Positions 1 to 7,676 of a DNA stretch of 25,164 bases are shown one piece after another. This stretch comes from Bacillota bacterium. Lineage in GTDB: Bacteria > Bacillota > Clostridia > Acetivibrionales > DSM-1351. Below the pieces are notes generated by a model. The model saw only the letters and a program-made list of their open reading frames with translations. It was not told the DNA's origin and did not search any database. Made by a program: the position numbers and the translations under genes. Location: assembly GCA_023397905.1 (NCBI GenBank), contig JAEWSZ010000117.1, positions 1-25,164 on the forward strand. Reading direction: 5' to 3'. Each line of letters starts with the position of its first letter. The first letter of the stretch is position 1.

Positions 1-751
1 ATAAACACGGGTCCTCTACTCCTGCATCCGAGAAAAATTCCAGCAGCTGCTGCCCCGCCGCCGACGGCATATCCGCCTTTGAAGGTGTAAACAGATATGC
101 CAGCAGCATAAAAAACTTTCCTATGAGGCCCAGAACAAATTTGTATATATTTGATACCTGTCCCACTGACCCGGCCACCAGCAGGGCCGCCAGCATTATT
201 CCCGCAAACAGCCGGTTGTTCTTCCGCTGGGTGCTGCTGATACCCATGCTGTTCTTTCCGAATCTGCGTGAATCATCCACTTGTCTCAGGACAAGCACTA
301 TAACGGCCGCCACTGTGGATGCGAAAATAGCGGCGTTCCCGAACAATGCCACATTGGGAGAACCTGAGGAGTATGCGTAAACTATTGCCAGGATTATATT
401 CAATATTATGGCGCCTGTGGACGCCTGTACGGCAATATCCCTTCCGGAGGCCATATCGGACCTCACCCGTGAAAATATAAATATGCATATGACCAGCGTA
501 ATAAATCCGCCGGGGCTGAAGCCCGCCGCCAGCCAGGCTATGACTGCCGAGAGTGCGAAAGTCAGCAGCCGGTATACAAGGGTTCCGGGCTTAAGTTTGC
601 ATATGAAGCAGGCGCCCACCGCAACCGCGTTGAAAATACAGGCAATGGCAAACGCCAGCACCGGTGGGAGCGACAGCCTCAAAACCGTATATGTGGCCGG
701 CATGAAAATTATTGTCTCCAGTAAAACCGTCACCGTAAATATCCCGAACAT
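1..751 (-). CDS. Multispanning membrane protein of the moxR-DUF58 operon (3' end cut by window edge)
   Basis: This open frame has an ATG at 751 and no stop before base 1, giving 250 visible codons. Its ATG overlaps the stop of the upstream DUF58 gene by one base (TGATG), a translational-coupling arrangement, and this makes it the third gene of the operon. The visible part is mostly hydrophobic: about six membrane segments, a polar loop around residues 150-170 (RQVDDSRRFGKNS) and a further segment near residue 175-200. In many Firmicutes the gene in this slot encodes a membrane protein with a transglutaminase-like or DUF4129 domain after the membrane part. That domain would lie outside the window, so its presence here is inference. 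No catalytic motif is visible in the part present. Confidence 0.8.
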   Translation of the reverse strand, partial: MFGIFTVTVLLETIIFMPATYTVLRLSLPPVLAFAIACIFNAVAVGACFICKLKPGTLVYRLLTFALSAVIAWLAAGFSPGGFITLVICIFIFSRVRSDMASGRDIAVQASTGAIILNIILAIVYAYSSGSPNVALFGNAAIFASTVAAVIVLVLRQVDDSRRFGKNSMGISSTQRKNNRLFAGIMLAALLVAGSVGQVSNIYKFVLGLIGKFFMLLAYLFTPSKADMPSAAGQQLLEFFSDAGVEDPCL

Positions 752-1833
752 CACGCCACCCCGCTTTCAGCTATGGCCAGAAGCTCCACCTGATGGCCGT
801 CGCGGCGCAGTTGGTATATTCCCTCTTCAATCTTTTCGTCCACGTACAAGGTCACGATTAAAACATCCGTGTCCTTGGGAATTGAGCTCCTCATATTCTG
901 TATCATGGTATAGAAGGAAACCGTCCTGTGAAGCTGCAGCCGGGCCATGGCCTCCAATATGTCATACAGCTGAGGCTTGCTGCAGCGGGAAGGTATATGT
1001 ACAAAATCCGTCATATCCCTGAAATGCCCGTTTGAACAAAAGCCCGTGGCAATGCCCTGCTTTATGGACCTTTCCACAATTGAAGCGCAGAAGTGTATTC
1101 CGAATTCTATCCGGGCGCATTCCTCCTCATTGGGAAACGGGTCCTGTTTGCTGCTGCTGTCAATATTGAAAAGAATCAGAATATTTGAGTTGGCCGAATA
1201 GTCGTATTTGTATACCTGCATGGAATTTGTCCTGGCGGTGGACTTCCAGCTGATGGAGGACATGGGGTCTCCCCACTGGTACTGGCGGACTCCCGCAACC
1301 AGAAAGGGGTCTGGATTGATAAACCGGCGGACCACCGCATCCCCCTGGAGAGAATGAAAGCACTCCCTCATCTGATCCTCACCCAGCGGGTTTGGATACA
1401 CCAACAGCCTGGCATCATAGTCATACGCGATGATTTTATTAATAAAGCCGAAAATGTCCCCTGAGGTGATGGTGACGTTTCCCACATTGTAATCCCCCCG
1501 TTTCAGGCAGGTCACTTCATGGGTTCTTTTCAGCCTGTAATAGGGCATTATTGAAAAAACGCTCCTGTGATAGCCGCCCTGGGCAGTGTCCATATTTTTT
1601 GCAGACGCTATCTGCAGATTTGGACTGATCCTTGACTCGGCCTTCATCCAGGCAATTGGCAGAAAATTATTATTTTCGATATCCTCCACCATGTATATCT
1701 TCTCACCCTCAAAGGCAGAAGCCGTGGATACGCTTCTTTTATAGACCATCCCCCGCAGTATGAAAAATTTATACAGAGAAGTCTCTATCAATATCAGCAA
1801 TGGCAGAGCAAGTACAATTTGCAGAAATAACAT
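751..1833 (-). CDS. DUF58 domain-containing protein
   Basis: The product is 360 residues. An upstream in-frame ATG at 1860 would add nine residues, but GGGGAGG at 1839-1845 sits five bases before the ATG at 1833, so 1833 is the likely start. An N-terminal hydrophobic segment (residues 1-25) anchors the protein. Next comes a beta-rich region with KRGDYNVGNVTITSGDIFGF (about residues 111-130), typical of the family. The DUF58 signature follows around residues 188-201 (WGDPMSSISWKSTAR), leading into a von Willebrand A-like fold. DUF58 proteins are regularly paired with MoxR ATPases, which are thought to act as chaperones for the assembly or metal loading of VWA-type partners. The biochemical role is not established. 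The gene lies 53 bases after moxR and is coupled to the next gene by a one-base overlap. Confidence 0.9.
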   Translation of the reverse strand: MLFLQIVLALPLLILIETSLYKFFILRGMVYKRSVSTASAFEGEKIYMVEDIENNNFLPIAWMKAESRISPNLQIASAKNMDTAQGGYHRSVFSIMPYYRLKRTHEVTCLKRGDYNVGNVTITSGDIFGFINKIIAYDYDARLLVYPNPLGEDQMRECFHSLQGDAVVRRFINPDPFLVAGVRQYQWGDPMSSISWKSTARTNSMQVYKYDYSANSNILILFNIDSSSKQDPFPNEEECARIEFGIHFCASIVERSIKQGIATGFCSNGHFRDMTDFVHIPSRCSKPQLYDILEAMARLQLHRTVSFYTMIQNMRSSIPKDTDVLIVTLYVDEKIEEGIYQLRRDGHQVELLAIAESGVA

Positions 1834-1886
1834 AAATTCCTCCCCGTCATGGCTTGCCATGATTTATCAAATGCAGGCCAACCGGC

Positions 1887-2840
1887 TCAATTGTCCTGTT
1901 CAAGCGGCACCGGGGCATGGGCCAGCACATCCGAAACAATTTTTTCGCCCGCATTGACATTTTCCGCCGAAAGCCCCTTGGGGATGATTCTATGGGCCAG
2001 GACCGGCACAGCCATGGCCTTCACATCATCGGGAGTGACAAAGGTCCTCCCTTTCAGCAGCGCAAAGACCTGTACCGCTTTGAGCAACGCCAGAGAACCT
2101 CTGGGACTTACGCCGAGATGGGCATTTGGATGTTTTCTGGTGGCTTCTGAAATTTTAGTTATGTATTCCAGTATGTCGTCGGTAACCTTTACCTTTGAAT
2201 ATATTTTTGACGCCTCCAGTATATCTTCTGCGGAGGCTACCGCCTTTAGCTCAATCAGCGGATTATTTTCCTTAAACCTTTTAAGAATAGCTATACCGGC
2301 CAGAGTGTCGGGATAGCCCATTGAGGTTTTAATAAGAAAACGGTCCAACTGCGCCTCCGGCAGCGGAAATGTCCCCTGGATCTCAACGGGATTCTGGGTG
2401 GCCATTACCAGAAAAGGTGAGGAAAGCAGTCTTGTGTCCCCGTCAATAGTCACCTGCCGCTCTTCCATACACTCAAGCATTGCGGACTGGGTCCGCGGCG
2501 TAGCGCGGTTTATTTCATCTGCGAGAACTATATTTGAAAACACGGGCCCCGGCCTGAATACGAAATTATTTTCCTTCTGGCTGAAAAAGTTTATGCCCGT
2601 CACATCAGAGGGAAGAAGGTCAGGCGTAAACTGTATCCTTCTGAAACTGCAATCCACCGAGGCCGCCAGCGATCTTGCGAACACCGTTTTGCCCGTCCCC
2701 GGTACATCTTCCAGCAGCATGTGGCCTCCCGTTATCACACAGACCATTGCCAGATCAATAATGTCTTCCTTGCCCACGATGACCTTGGACACATTGTCCC
2801 TGATCTTTTGAACCAACAAACCAATATCCTGAAGTTCCAT
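1887..2840 (-). CDS. MoxR-family AAA+ ATPase
   Basis: The 317-residue product is a normal length for the family. Walker A is VPGTGKT (residues 46-52), Walker B ends in LADE (D108, E109), sensor 1 is MATQNP (N150), and PEAQLDRF (R167) fits the arginine-finger region. The C-terminal lid contains the conserved HPNAHLGVSPRG stretch. MoxR proteins are cytoplasmic ATP-driven chaperones that work with VWA or DUF58 partners, and the next gene encodes such a partner. The start at 2840 has a purine-rich AAAGGA about 11 bases upstream. This is the first gene of the operon reading towards the left edge. No substrate can be named from the sequence. Confidence 0.93.
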   Translation of the reverse strand: MELQDIGLLVQKIRDNVSKVIVGKEDIIDLAMVCVITGGHMLLEDVPGTGKTVFARSLAASVDCSFRRIQFTPDLLPSDVTGINFFSQKENNFVFRPGPVFSNIVLADEINRATPRTQSAMLECMEERQVTIDGDTRLLSSPFLVMATQNPVEIQGTFPLPEAQLDRFLIKTSMGYPDTLAGIAILKRFKENNPLIELKAVASAEDILEASKIYSKVKVTDDILEYITKISEATRKHPNAHLGVSPRGSLALLKAVQVFALLKGRTFVTPDDVKAMAVPVLAHRIIPKGLSAENVNAGEKIVSDVLAHAPVPLEQDN

Positions 2841-2949
2841 ATATCAGCCCATCCTTTGTATTCATGATTATTCCGCAAATAAAATTCTCCGGTTAAAGGA
2901 GAAAACCTGCAATATAATTAATTATAGCACAGCCGGTTGTCGACTGAAA

Positions 2950-4089
2950 TCAATTCTTCAGCCCTTGATTGCTTCTCAAGTGAAATAATTCATCAATGAA
3001 TTGCAGCATTCCGATCATACCCCGTACCGTTCTGTCGTCCAGGGACTTCCAGCGGTACTGGAAGCCTGCGAACAACGGGCACAGCTTGAATTTCTCAACG
3101 GAAATACAAGCCAACGGCCTTTTTCCGGTTTTATCCGTCTGTACGCAATAACGGCATCCGTCACATTTTTTAGTACAGGAAATCACAAAGTCTTTAACCT
3201 GTTGATTCATTTTTCCGCTGTTTTTCAATATCTCCCCAAAATAAGGTATGCGGAGAGTGATCAGAGGCTGATTTTTCCTGACTTCCTCATAAATCACCTC
3301 AATGCCGCCATGAGTACGTTCCGCCCACGCCCATTTCAGTTCGTCTTCATGTTTTCCATAGCTTTTTATGTAATCAAGGGAAATCTGATTATTGCATTCT
3401 TTATTATCTATGCGCTTGTACCCATTTTGCTCCAGAAAGTCAATGAGCCCGTCAAAGGAATTCCTGTCTGCAAACATATTGCCGAAAACCTCTTTGCTCC
3501 ACGGCGCCGCCGCATCAAAAACGCCTCTTGAAAAAAGCATATACGGCTTTTGTCTGCCGTCTTTTGGAGGGTTTGCATTTTGAAGCGATATCCGGGCAAG
3601 CAGCTTTAATCCCCTGACATTGAAAGGGAACCCCAATACATACTCATTTTCTTTTTTATCCGTCTTCACGCCGAAAGCCGCAAGCTGTTTTATGAATGAC
3701 GGTTTCAATTCCGCCTCCTGCTTGTCAACCGCCAGTATATTACCCTCTTCATGACCGTTTAAAGCTATGCTCCACAATACGGCCATAAATTCTTCCAGCT
3801 TTTTTATGACATTTCGGATCGCCGGAACCAATTCGGGTCTTTCTTTTTGCAATTCCCAGTCCCCTAAACCGTCATCGGCCGCAAGCTTAAATCCAAATAT
3901 GGCCGGCTCCTCATATAGCCTTTCATAAATGCCCTTTATAAATTCATAAGCCGCTTTTTGTTCATCTGCATTTGCATATTCTGAGTCAATAGAATTAAAG
4001 GACGGGCAAGTTGCCAAAAAATAATATACGCTGCGCTGTGCCAGGTTTCCAAAGCTTTTATTTATCATGCTTTGCATAAAAATCCCCAT
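2950..4089 (-). CDS. Uncharacterised protein with C-terminal cysteine cluster
   Basis: I do not recognise this 379-residue protein. It has no signal peptide or membrane segment and looks soluble and cytoplasmic. Residues 1-300 are mixed alpha/beta. The C-terminal 75 residues carry six cysteines, C305, C309, C312, C315, C328 and C337, in the pattern CTKKCDGCRYC...C...C. That would suit a zinc or Fe-S site, which is inference. The sequence before the cluster (LRIPYFGEILKNSGKMNQQVKDF) parallels LRIRNAEKCLQYIEDCSDDIKKMF in the protein at 4386-5486, so the two look like distant paralogues. The start is ambiguous: the ATG at 4077 (codon 5) has GGGGA just upstream and may be the true one. It is the last gene of a three-ORF minus-strand group, five bases after the small ORF at 4095-4331. 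Confidence 0.75.
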   Translation of the reverse strand: MGIFMQSMINKSFGNLAQRSVYYFLATCPSFNSIDSEYANADEQKAAYEFIKGIYERLYEEPAIFGFKLAADDGLGDWELQKERPELVPAIRNVIKKLEEFMAVLWSIALNGHEEGNILAVDKQEAELKPSFIKQLAAFGVKTDKKENEYVLGFPFNVRGLKLLARISLQNANPPKDGRQKPYMLFSRGVFDAAAPWSKEVFGNMFADRNSFDGLIDFLEQNGYKRIDNKECNNQISLDYIKSYGKHEDELKWAWAERTHGGIEVIYEEVRKNQPLITLRIPYFGEILKNSGKMNQQVKDFVISCTKKCDGCRYCVQTDKTGKRPLACISVEKFKLCPLFAGFQYRWKSLDDRTVRGMIGMLQFIDELFHLRSNQGLKN

Positions 4090-4094
4090 TTCTT

Positions 4095-4331
4095 TTATGT
4101 ATTTTCAATGCTTTCAAATCTTTTTCCGATCCGGCACCGCCGCTTTCCATTCTTTTTAACAGGATAAAATGTACTCAGCAGTTTAATATATTCCGGCAGA
4201 CTTTCCACCTGGTGATTATAAAAATAAAAACTTTCTCCGCTGCATTTTTCATAAACCTTTCCATCTAGGGTATAGGTTTTCCTGAAATTGCATTTGCCGT
4301 TTTTATTAAAGCCGTTTTCACAGTGCCGCAC
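4095..4331 (-). CDS. Small cysteine-containing ORF, homologous to the C-terminus of the upstream protein
   Basis: This ORF has 78 codons from a GTG; an in-frame TGA lies eight codons upstream. Its sequence aligns with the tail of the protein at 4386-5486. C14 and C30 are 16 residues apart, as are C321 and C337 there, and LPEYIKLL aligns with IPHYLKMV at nearly the same distance after the second cysteine. C4 matches the first cysteine of that module. The 54-base gap to the upstream gene leaves no room for the roughly 300 residues expected in front. It is therefore either a stand-alone mini-protein or the remnant of a truncated paralogue. No good ribosome-binding site precedes the GTG (a GAGGCGG lies about 15 bases upstream), which favours a remnant or an undetected frameshift. 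Confidence 0.5.
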   Translation of the reverse strand: MRHCENGFNKNGKCNFRKTYTLDGKVYEKCSGESFYFYNHQVESLPEYIKLLSTFYPVKKNGKRRCRIGKRFESIENT

Positions 4332-4385
4332 TTTCCGTAAGCATATTCCGCCTCAAGCAGCTGCTGTTTTATAACTTTTATTCCT

Positions 4386-5486
4386 TTACCTTTTCACTCC
4401 TAATTCAACCATTTTCAGATAATGGGGAATGTCCCCGATACCAGGCTGCAATTTAAAGGCGGCTGAACAGCAGCCGCAATGCCAGCGTTCCTCTCCGCCG
4501 TACATATATCTTATTCCGCTGCGGCATGTGCCGTCTGCACGGTTATGACAGCCGGTGTCGGTGTACCTGAACATTTTTTTAATATCATCGGAACAATCTT
4601 CAATGTATTGCAAACACTTTTCTGCGTTGCGGATACGAAGAAACAATTGCAGCTCCGATTTCCAGGACATGAGTCTGAACATGTACGGGCCTTTATTTTC
4701 CATAACGGCCCTCTTATTGTAATAACAAAGATCAGGGCCCTCGTTCCAGCCTCCCCGTTCGTAGCAAAACCCGCGTTCTTTCATAACGCGGTGAAACTCA
4801 AAGACAAAATCCATATCCTTTTCACTGTGCATTTTGTCAGCAATATAATCCGCTTCGTAACCGAAATCCGAAGTATTCATATCATCCTTTAAAATGCGGT
4901 AATTCCATGACAGAAAGCTATTGCCGAAATGGCTCCAGCCCCCGGTTTGCTGTGTCTTTAAGACTTTTTTTGCCACGAGTTCCAATACGGTCAATATATT
5001 TGTATTATCAGGATAATCAATTATAAAGCTTTCAAGCTGCGCGGTGATTTTGCCATTCTTCAATCCTTCAAAAATAAACCCGTAATCCGTCAGCGGTTTC
5101 AGCATTGCGGAGGCATTTTTTACATTATTGATTTTTCTATAATTACCGCAATTGACGGTAAAACGCCCATCTCTGGTCTCCCCGCTTCCGAACAAAAAAA
5201 GGAGCAGGTAAAAGGGGCGCCAGGCCGCGGTTCTTGATTCCCCTGCTTCCTTGGAACCATAGCGGTAGTTTTCAGGGTTATACACAGGCATGGAAAATAG
5301 TTGGGGAGATTCGGAAATATCCGTCAATATCTGATAGAACATTTCCCATATATACCGAAAAGCTGCTTCAAACTCATCCTTGCCGAGTTCTTTGAGAAAA
5401 TCCGGATGTATATCCAAGTTGTCTGGAATATCCACCATCTCGTTTCTCCTGATAAGCGCCCATTCGTTTATTATGTAGTCTGACAT
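4386..5486 (-). CDS. Uncharacterised protein with C-terminal cysteine-rich module
   Basis: I do not recognise this 366-residue protein. The start is the ATG at 5486, preceded seven bases away by AAGGTGAGGT; a GTG at 5507 opens the frame earlier but has no site. It is soluble, with no signal peptide or membrane segment. Residues 1-290 are rich in aromatic and charged residues (for example the WSHFGNSFLSWNYRIL region). The tail carries C298, C313, C321, C337, C339 and C340, ending HCGCC and then IPHYLKMVELG. The C313/C321/C337 group could bind a metal, which is inference. It is the first gene of a minus-strand group with 4095-4331 and 2950-4089, both of which share the cysteine-rich ending. An 8-bp inverted repeat lies about 100 bases upstream. 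Confidence 0.75.
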   Translation of the reverse strand: MSDYIINEWALIRRNEMVDIPDNLDIHPDFLKELGKDEFEAAFRYIWEMFYQILTDISESPQLFSMPVYNPENYRYGSKEAGESRTAAWRPFYLLLFLFGSGETRDGRFTVNCGNYRKINNVKNASAMLKPLTDYGFIFEGLKNGKITAQLESFIIDYPDNTNILTVLELVAKKVLKTQQTGGWSHFGNSFLSWNYRILKDDMNTSDFGYEADYIADKMHSEKDMDFVFEFHRVMKERGFCYERGGWNEGPDLCYYNKRAVMENKGPYMFRLMSWKSELQLFLRIRNAEKCLQYIEDCSDDIKKMFRYTDTGCHNRADGTCRSGIRYMYGGEERWHCGCCSAAFKLQPGIGDIPHYLKMVELGVKR

Positions 5487-5588
5487 ACTGTTTACCTCAC
5501 CTTGCACTCAGCATTGTTCTTGCTCACGCAAAGGCTCTTACGGCCCTCATACATTATTTTCTCTTATTTCTATATATTACCATGCATA

Positions 5589-5610
5589 ACTTGACAGCAG
5601 TGTGTCAAGT
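5589..5610. promoter_or_regulatory. Perfect 8-bp inverted repeat upstream of the cysteine-rich gene group
   Basis: ACTTGACA and TGTCAAGT flank a six-base spacer. No T-tract follows on either strand, so a terminator is unlikely. It lies between the start at 5486 and the end of the TauE gene at 5701, where an operator for the minus-strand group is expected. TTGACA inside each arm resembles a -35 box, but no well-spaced -10 follows on either strand. The binding protein is unknown. Confidence 0.4.
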
Positions 5611-5700
5611 ATTACCGGATCACATTTTAACTTTATTCCCATAGTAGCATACCCATTATTTAATTACAATGAAATCCATGTATGTTTCCCTCTTCCAGTT

Positions 5701-6087
5701 TTATTTGTCATATTTCTGAATTTCTTTATGTTTTTTGCGTTTTTCCTTTCCGAAAATTTCGTACAGTCCCATTGCCAGCAGGAAAACTCCGAATATCCTG
5801 CGCAGCAGCTCTCCGTTCATGGCCAGCGCTATTTTTGAGCCCAGGACCGCTCCTCCCAGGCCGAATATCAATATGGGAATACCCTTTTTAAAATCAACGC
5901 TTCCGCGCTTTATATGTATTGCCAGCGCAACTATAGCCGTGGGAATAAAAAACAGCAGATTCACACCCTGGGCCACATGCTGCTCGGGTTTCACAAAAAG
6001 AACAAGAGCCGGGATCAGAATGGCTCCTCCTCCTATTCCCATACCGCTGATAATCCCAGCTGCCAAACCTATCAGTATTACTATCAT
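5701..6087 (-). CDS. Half-size TauE/SafE family membrane protein (second of a pair)
   Basis: The product has 128 residues with about four membrane segments (roughly 1-30, 38-58, 68-88 and 92-112) and a basic tail. The opening GLAAGIISGMGIGGGAILIPAL is the conserved start of one TauE/SafE (formerly DUF81) repeat. Full-size members are about 250-300 residues and carry two such repeats, so this is one half. The family is linked to export of sulfite, sulfoacetate and related organic anions, but the substrate here is unknown. The start is supported by AGAGAGGAAG five bases upstream. The neighbour at 6292-6663 encodes a matching half, and the two probably assemble together as a heterodimer. Confidence 0.87.
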   Translation of the reverse strand: MIVILIGLAAGIISGMGIGGGAILIPALVLFVKPEQHVAQGVNLLFFIPTAIVALAIHIKRGSVDFKKGIPILIFGLGGAVLGSKIALAMNGELLRRIFGVFLLAMGLYEIFGKEKRKKHKEIQKYDK

Positions 6088-6159
6088 CTGGTCTTCCTCT
6101 CTTGAAATATAATAAAGAAAAATTTTTACCGTCTGCCTGGTTTATGCCTTTAAGGCTTT

Positions 6160-6281
6160 GCTGCTGTACTACTTCTGTACTACTAGTACTTCTATACTTC
6201 TCCTGCACTTCCATTTTCCGGTTTTATTCTGATTTCTGATTTCTGAATCCTGAATTCTGCTTTTCCTACTTTTCCGGTTTT
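6160..6281. repeat. Short degenerate repeats between the two TauE/SafE genes
   Basis: This spacer holds several small repeats. The TACTACTTCT/TACTTCT/TACTTCT series lies at about 6177-6201. Five near-copies of a seven-base unit, ATTTCTG, lie at about 6226-6259. The 12-mer TTTTCCGGTTTT occurs twice, at 6214-6225 and 6270-6281. No ORF with a ribosome-binding site is explained by them. Slippage-derived expansion is a possible origin, but this is inference. Confidence 0.55.
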
Positions 6282-6291
6282 GCTGTCCTCC

Positions 6292-6663
6292 TTAAAAAAT
6301 CATTCTGACTGCGGCTATTATCATGAATATCCCAAAGATTTTCCTCAGCAGCCCCGTAGGGCATTTATTCAGAAGAAATGCCCCTATTGCGCCGCCTGCC
6401 ACCCCTCCTGCCATAGCCTTCCAGGTGATATTCCAGTCCACAAAGGATTTTGTCACATAGAAATAGGTGCTTACCAGTGTCAGCGGCAATATGATCAGCA
6501 GGGCCGTGGCATGGGCCCGGTGCTCTTCTTCCTCCAGCAAAAACACCATGGCCGGAACCACTATGGTGCCTCCTCCCGAACCGAAAAGGCCGTTTGCCAC
6601 TCCCGCCGCCACGCCGGTTCCGATATATTTAAGTATTTTCAGGGCTTTGCTTGATGGGATCAT
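6292..6663 (-). CDS. Half-size TauE/SafE family membrane protein (first of a pair)
   Basis: The product has 123 residues with three to four membrane segments. The N-terminal GTGVAAGVANGLFGSGGGTI motif is the repeat signature of TauE/SafE proteins, and the later IFGIFMIIAAVRMI matches IFGVFLLAMGLYEIF in the partner at 5701-6087. The two proteins are therefore two separate copies of the unit normally fused in one 250-300 residue permease. The start is supported by AGAGG five bases before the ATG at 6663. An AAGGAGG overlaps its stop codon (6287-6293) with no start codon at useful distance, while the partner gene begins 204 bases further on behind its own site. The substrate is unknown. Confidence 0.87.
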   Translation of the reverse strand: MIPSSKALKILKYIGTGVAAGVANGLFGSGGGTIVVPAMVFLLEEEEHRAHATALLIILPLTLVSTYFYVTKSFVDWNITWKAMAGGVAGGAIGAFLLNKCPTGLLRKIFGIFMIIAAVRMIF

Positions 6664-6825
6664 ATAAACCTCTTTAAATTGTGTCTATTTGATATTGTTT
6701 TGAAAAAAAGTTTTAATATGCAGAAAAATAGCTTTATCCTGCTTGTAATTTTTTCTTCATTACCATAAAGCCAAGAACAGATGAAACCTTCCATTCAATT
6801 TAAAGCTGCTTTCAACCCATAGTAG

Positions 6826-6854
6826 TTGACTTTGATCCGGAGATAATATAAAAT
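6826..6854 (+). promoter_or_regulatory. Sigma-A-type promoter of the tetR-ABC operon
   Basis: The -35 box TTGACT (6826-6831) and the -10 box TAAAAT (6849-6854) are 17 bases apart, each matching five of six consensus bases. The predicted start of transcription is near 6861, inside the palindrome at 6858-6871. The rest of the gap at 6664-7012 is AT-rich and shows no other clear feature; I could not assign a minus-strand promoter for the TauE pair in it. Confidence 0.6.
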
Positions 6855-6857
6855 TAT

Positions 6858-6871
6858 AGTGAGTACTCACT
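6858..6871. promoter_or_regulatory. 14-bp perfect palindrome, probable TetR-family operator
   Basis: AGTGAGTACTCACT is a perfect palindrome and starts four bases after the -10 box, over the expected transcription start. TGAGT/ACTCA half-sites are common among operators of TetR/AcrR-type repressors, and the first gene downstream encodes one. Binding here would block transcription of its own operon. Confidence 0.6.
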
Positions 6872-7012
6872 CATTATATATAATAAAATCTACGCACACA
6901 AACATACTCAATAATAACCTCAAGTTTATTTCAAAATACATGCATTCCGCAAAGTTGCGGGCATGCACTATGTACTTGAGAAATATACAAATTGGAAAGG
7001 AAATCGAAATTC

Positions 7013-7657
7013 ATGAATTCAAGCATTGATTTATCAGACCTGGATCTGCCCGACAAGGAAAAAAGGATTCTGGAGGCCGCAATACAGATATCAAATGAAA
7101 AGGGTTTTTCATCCGCCACCACAAGCGAAATAGCCAGAAGGGCCGGCGTTGCCGAGGGTACTATCTTCCGGTACTTTCGGACAAAGAAAGATATTCTCCA
7201 CGGCATCATGCTCCAGGCCATAAAAATCTCTGCCGACAAGGTCATGCTGACTTCGCTGCATAAAATATTCAGGAACGAAGAACAGAAGGATTTAAAAACC
7301 GTCCTGAAAGAGATACTTTTAGACAGGCTTGCACTCGTGCAAAGATTTTTCCCCATGTTCAGGGTGCTGGTCAGCGAAGCGCTTTTCCATGAGGATATCA
7401 GAGAAGCCTTATACAGTAATCTTTTGAGCAAAATAGAGCAGAATATTATTCAGTTTTACAGGGATATGGCCGCCCGCGGCCAGGTCCGCAGCGATATAGA
7501 TCCTATGATAATAATGAGAAGCATTGTGGGAAATTTTATTGCCTTCATCGGCCAGAAGATGCTTTTTACAGATAATTTCAAGCTATCGGACAGCCAGAAG
7601 GAAATCGAAGATATGATTTCCATAATAATTGAAGGTATCTCGCCTGAAAAGCTTTAA
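7013..7657 (+). CDS. TetR/AcrR-family transcriptional repressor
   Basis: The product has 214 residues from the ATG at 7013. The frame is open from a TTG at 6992, but GGAAAGGAAA lies upstream of this ATG, about 12 bases away. The N-terminal helix-turn-helix is clear (TSEIARRAGVAEGTIFRYF, about residues 37-55, followed by RTKKDIL). The remaining helical part would bind a ligand and form the dimer. Its gene heads an operon with an ABC ATPase (19-base gap) and a permease, the usual arrangement for a repressor of a drug or lipid exporter. The palindrome at 6858-6871 fits autoregulation. The inducer cannot be read from the sequence. Confidence 0.9.
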   Translation: MNSSIDLSDLDLPDKEKRILEAAIQISNEKGFSSATTSEIARRAGVAEGTIFRYFRTKKDILHGIMLQAIKISADKVMLTSLHKIFRNEEQKDLKTVLKEILLDRLALVQRFFPMFRVLVSEALFHEDIREALYSNLLSKIEQNIIQFYRDMAARGQVRSDIDPMIIMRSIVGNFIAFIGQKMLFTDNFKLSDSQKEIEDMISIIIEGISPEKL

Positions 7658-7676
7658 AATGAGGAGGCTTAAAGTT

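Noticed and set aside
2907..2940. TATAAT at 2921-2926 (minus strand) as the moxR promoter
   Set aside because: The -10 box is perfect, but the candidate -35 elements are either badly spaced (TTGATT, 21 bases) or poor in sequence. I did not list it as a feature.
5894..6214. 106-codon minus-strand ORF starting in the spacer between the TauE genes
   Set aside because: It overlaps the TauE gene at 5701-6087 in another frame for most of its length, has no good ribosome-binding site and reads as low-similarity sequence. It is a shadow frame.
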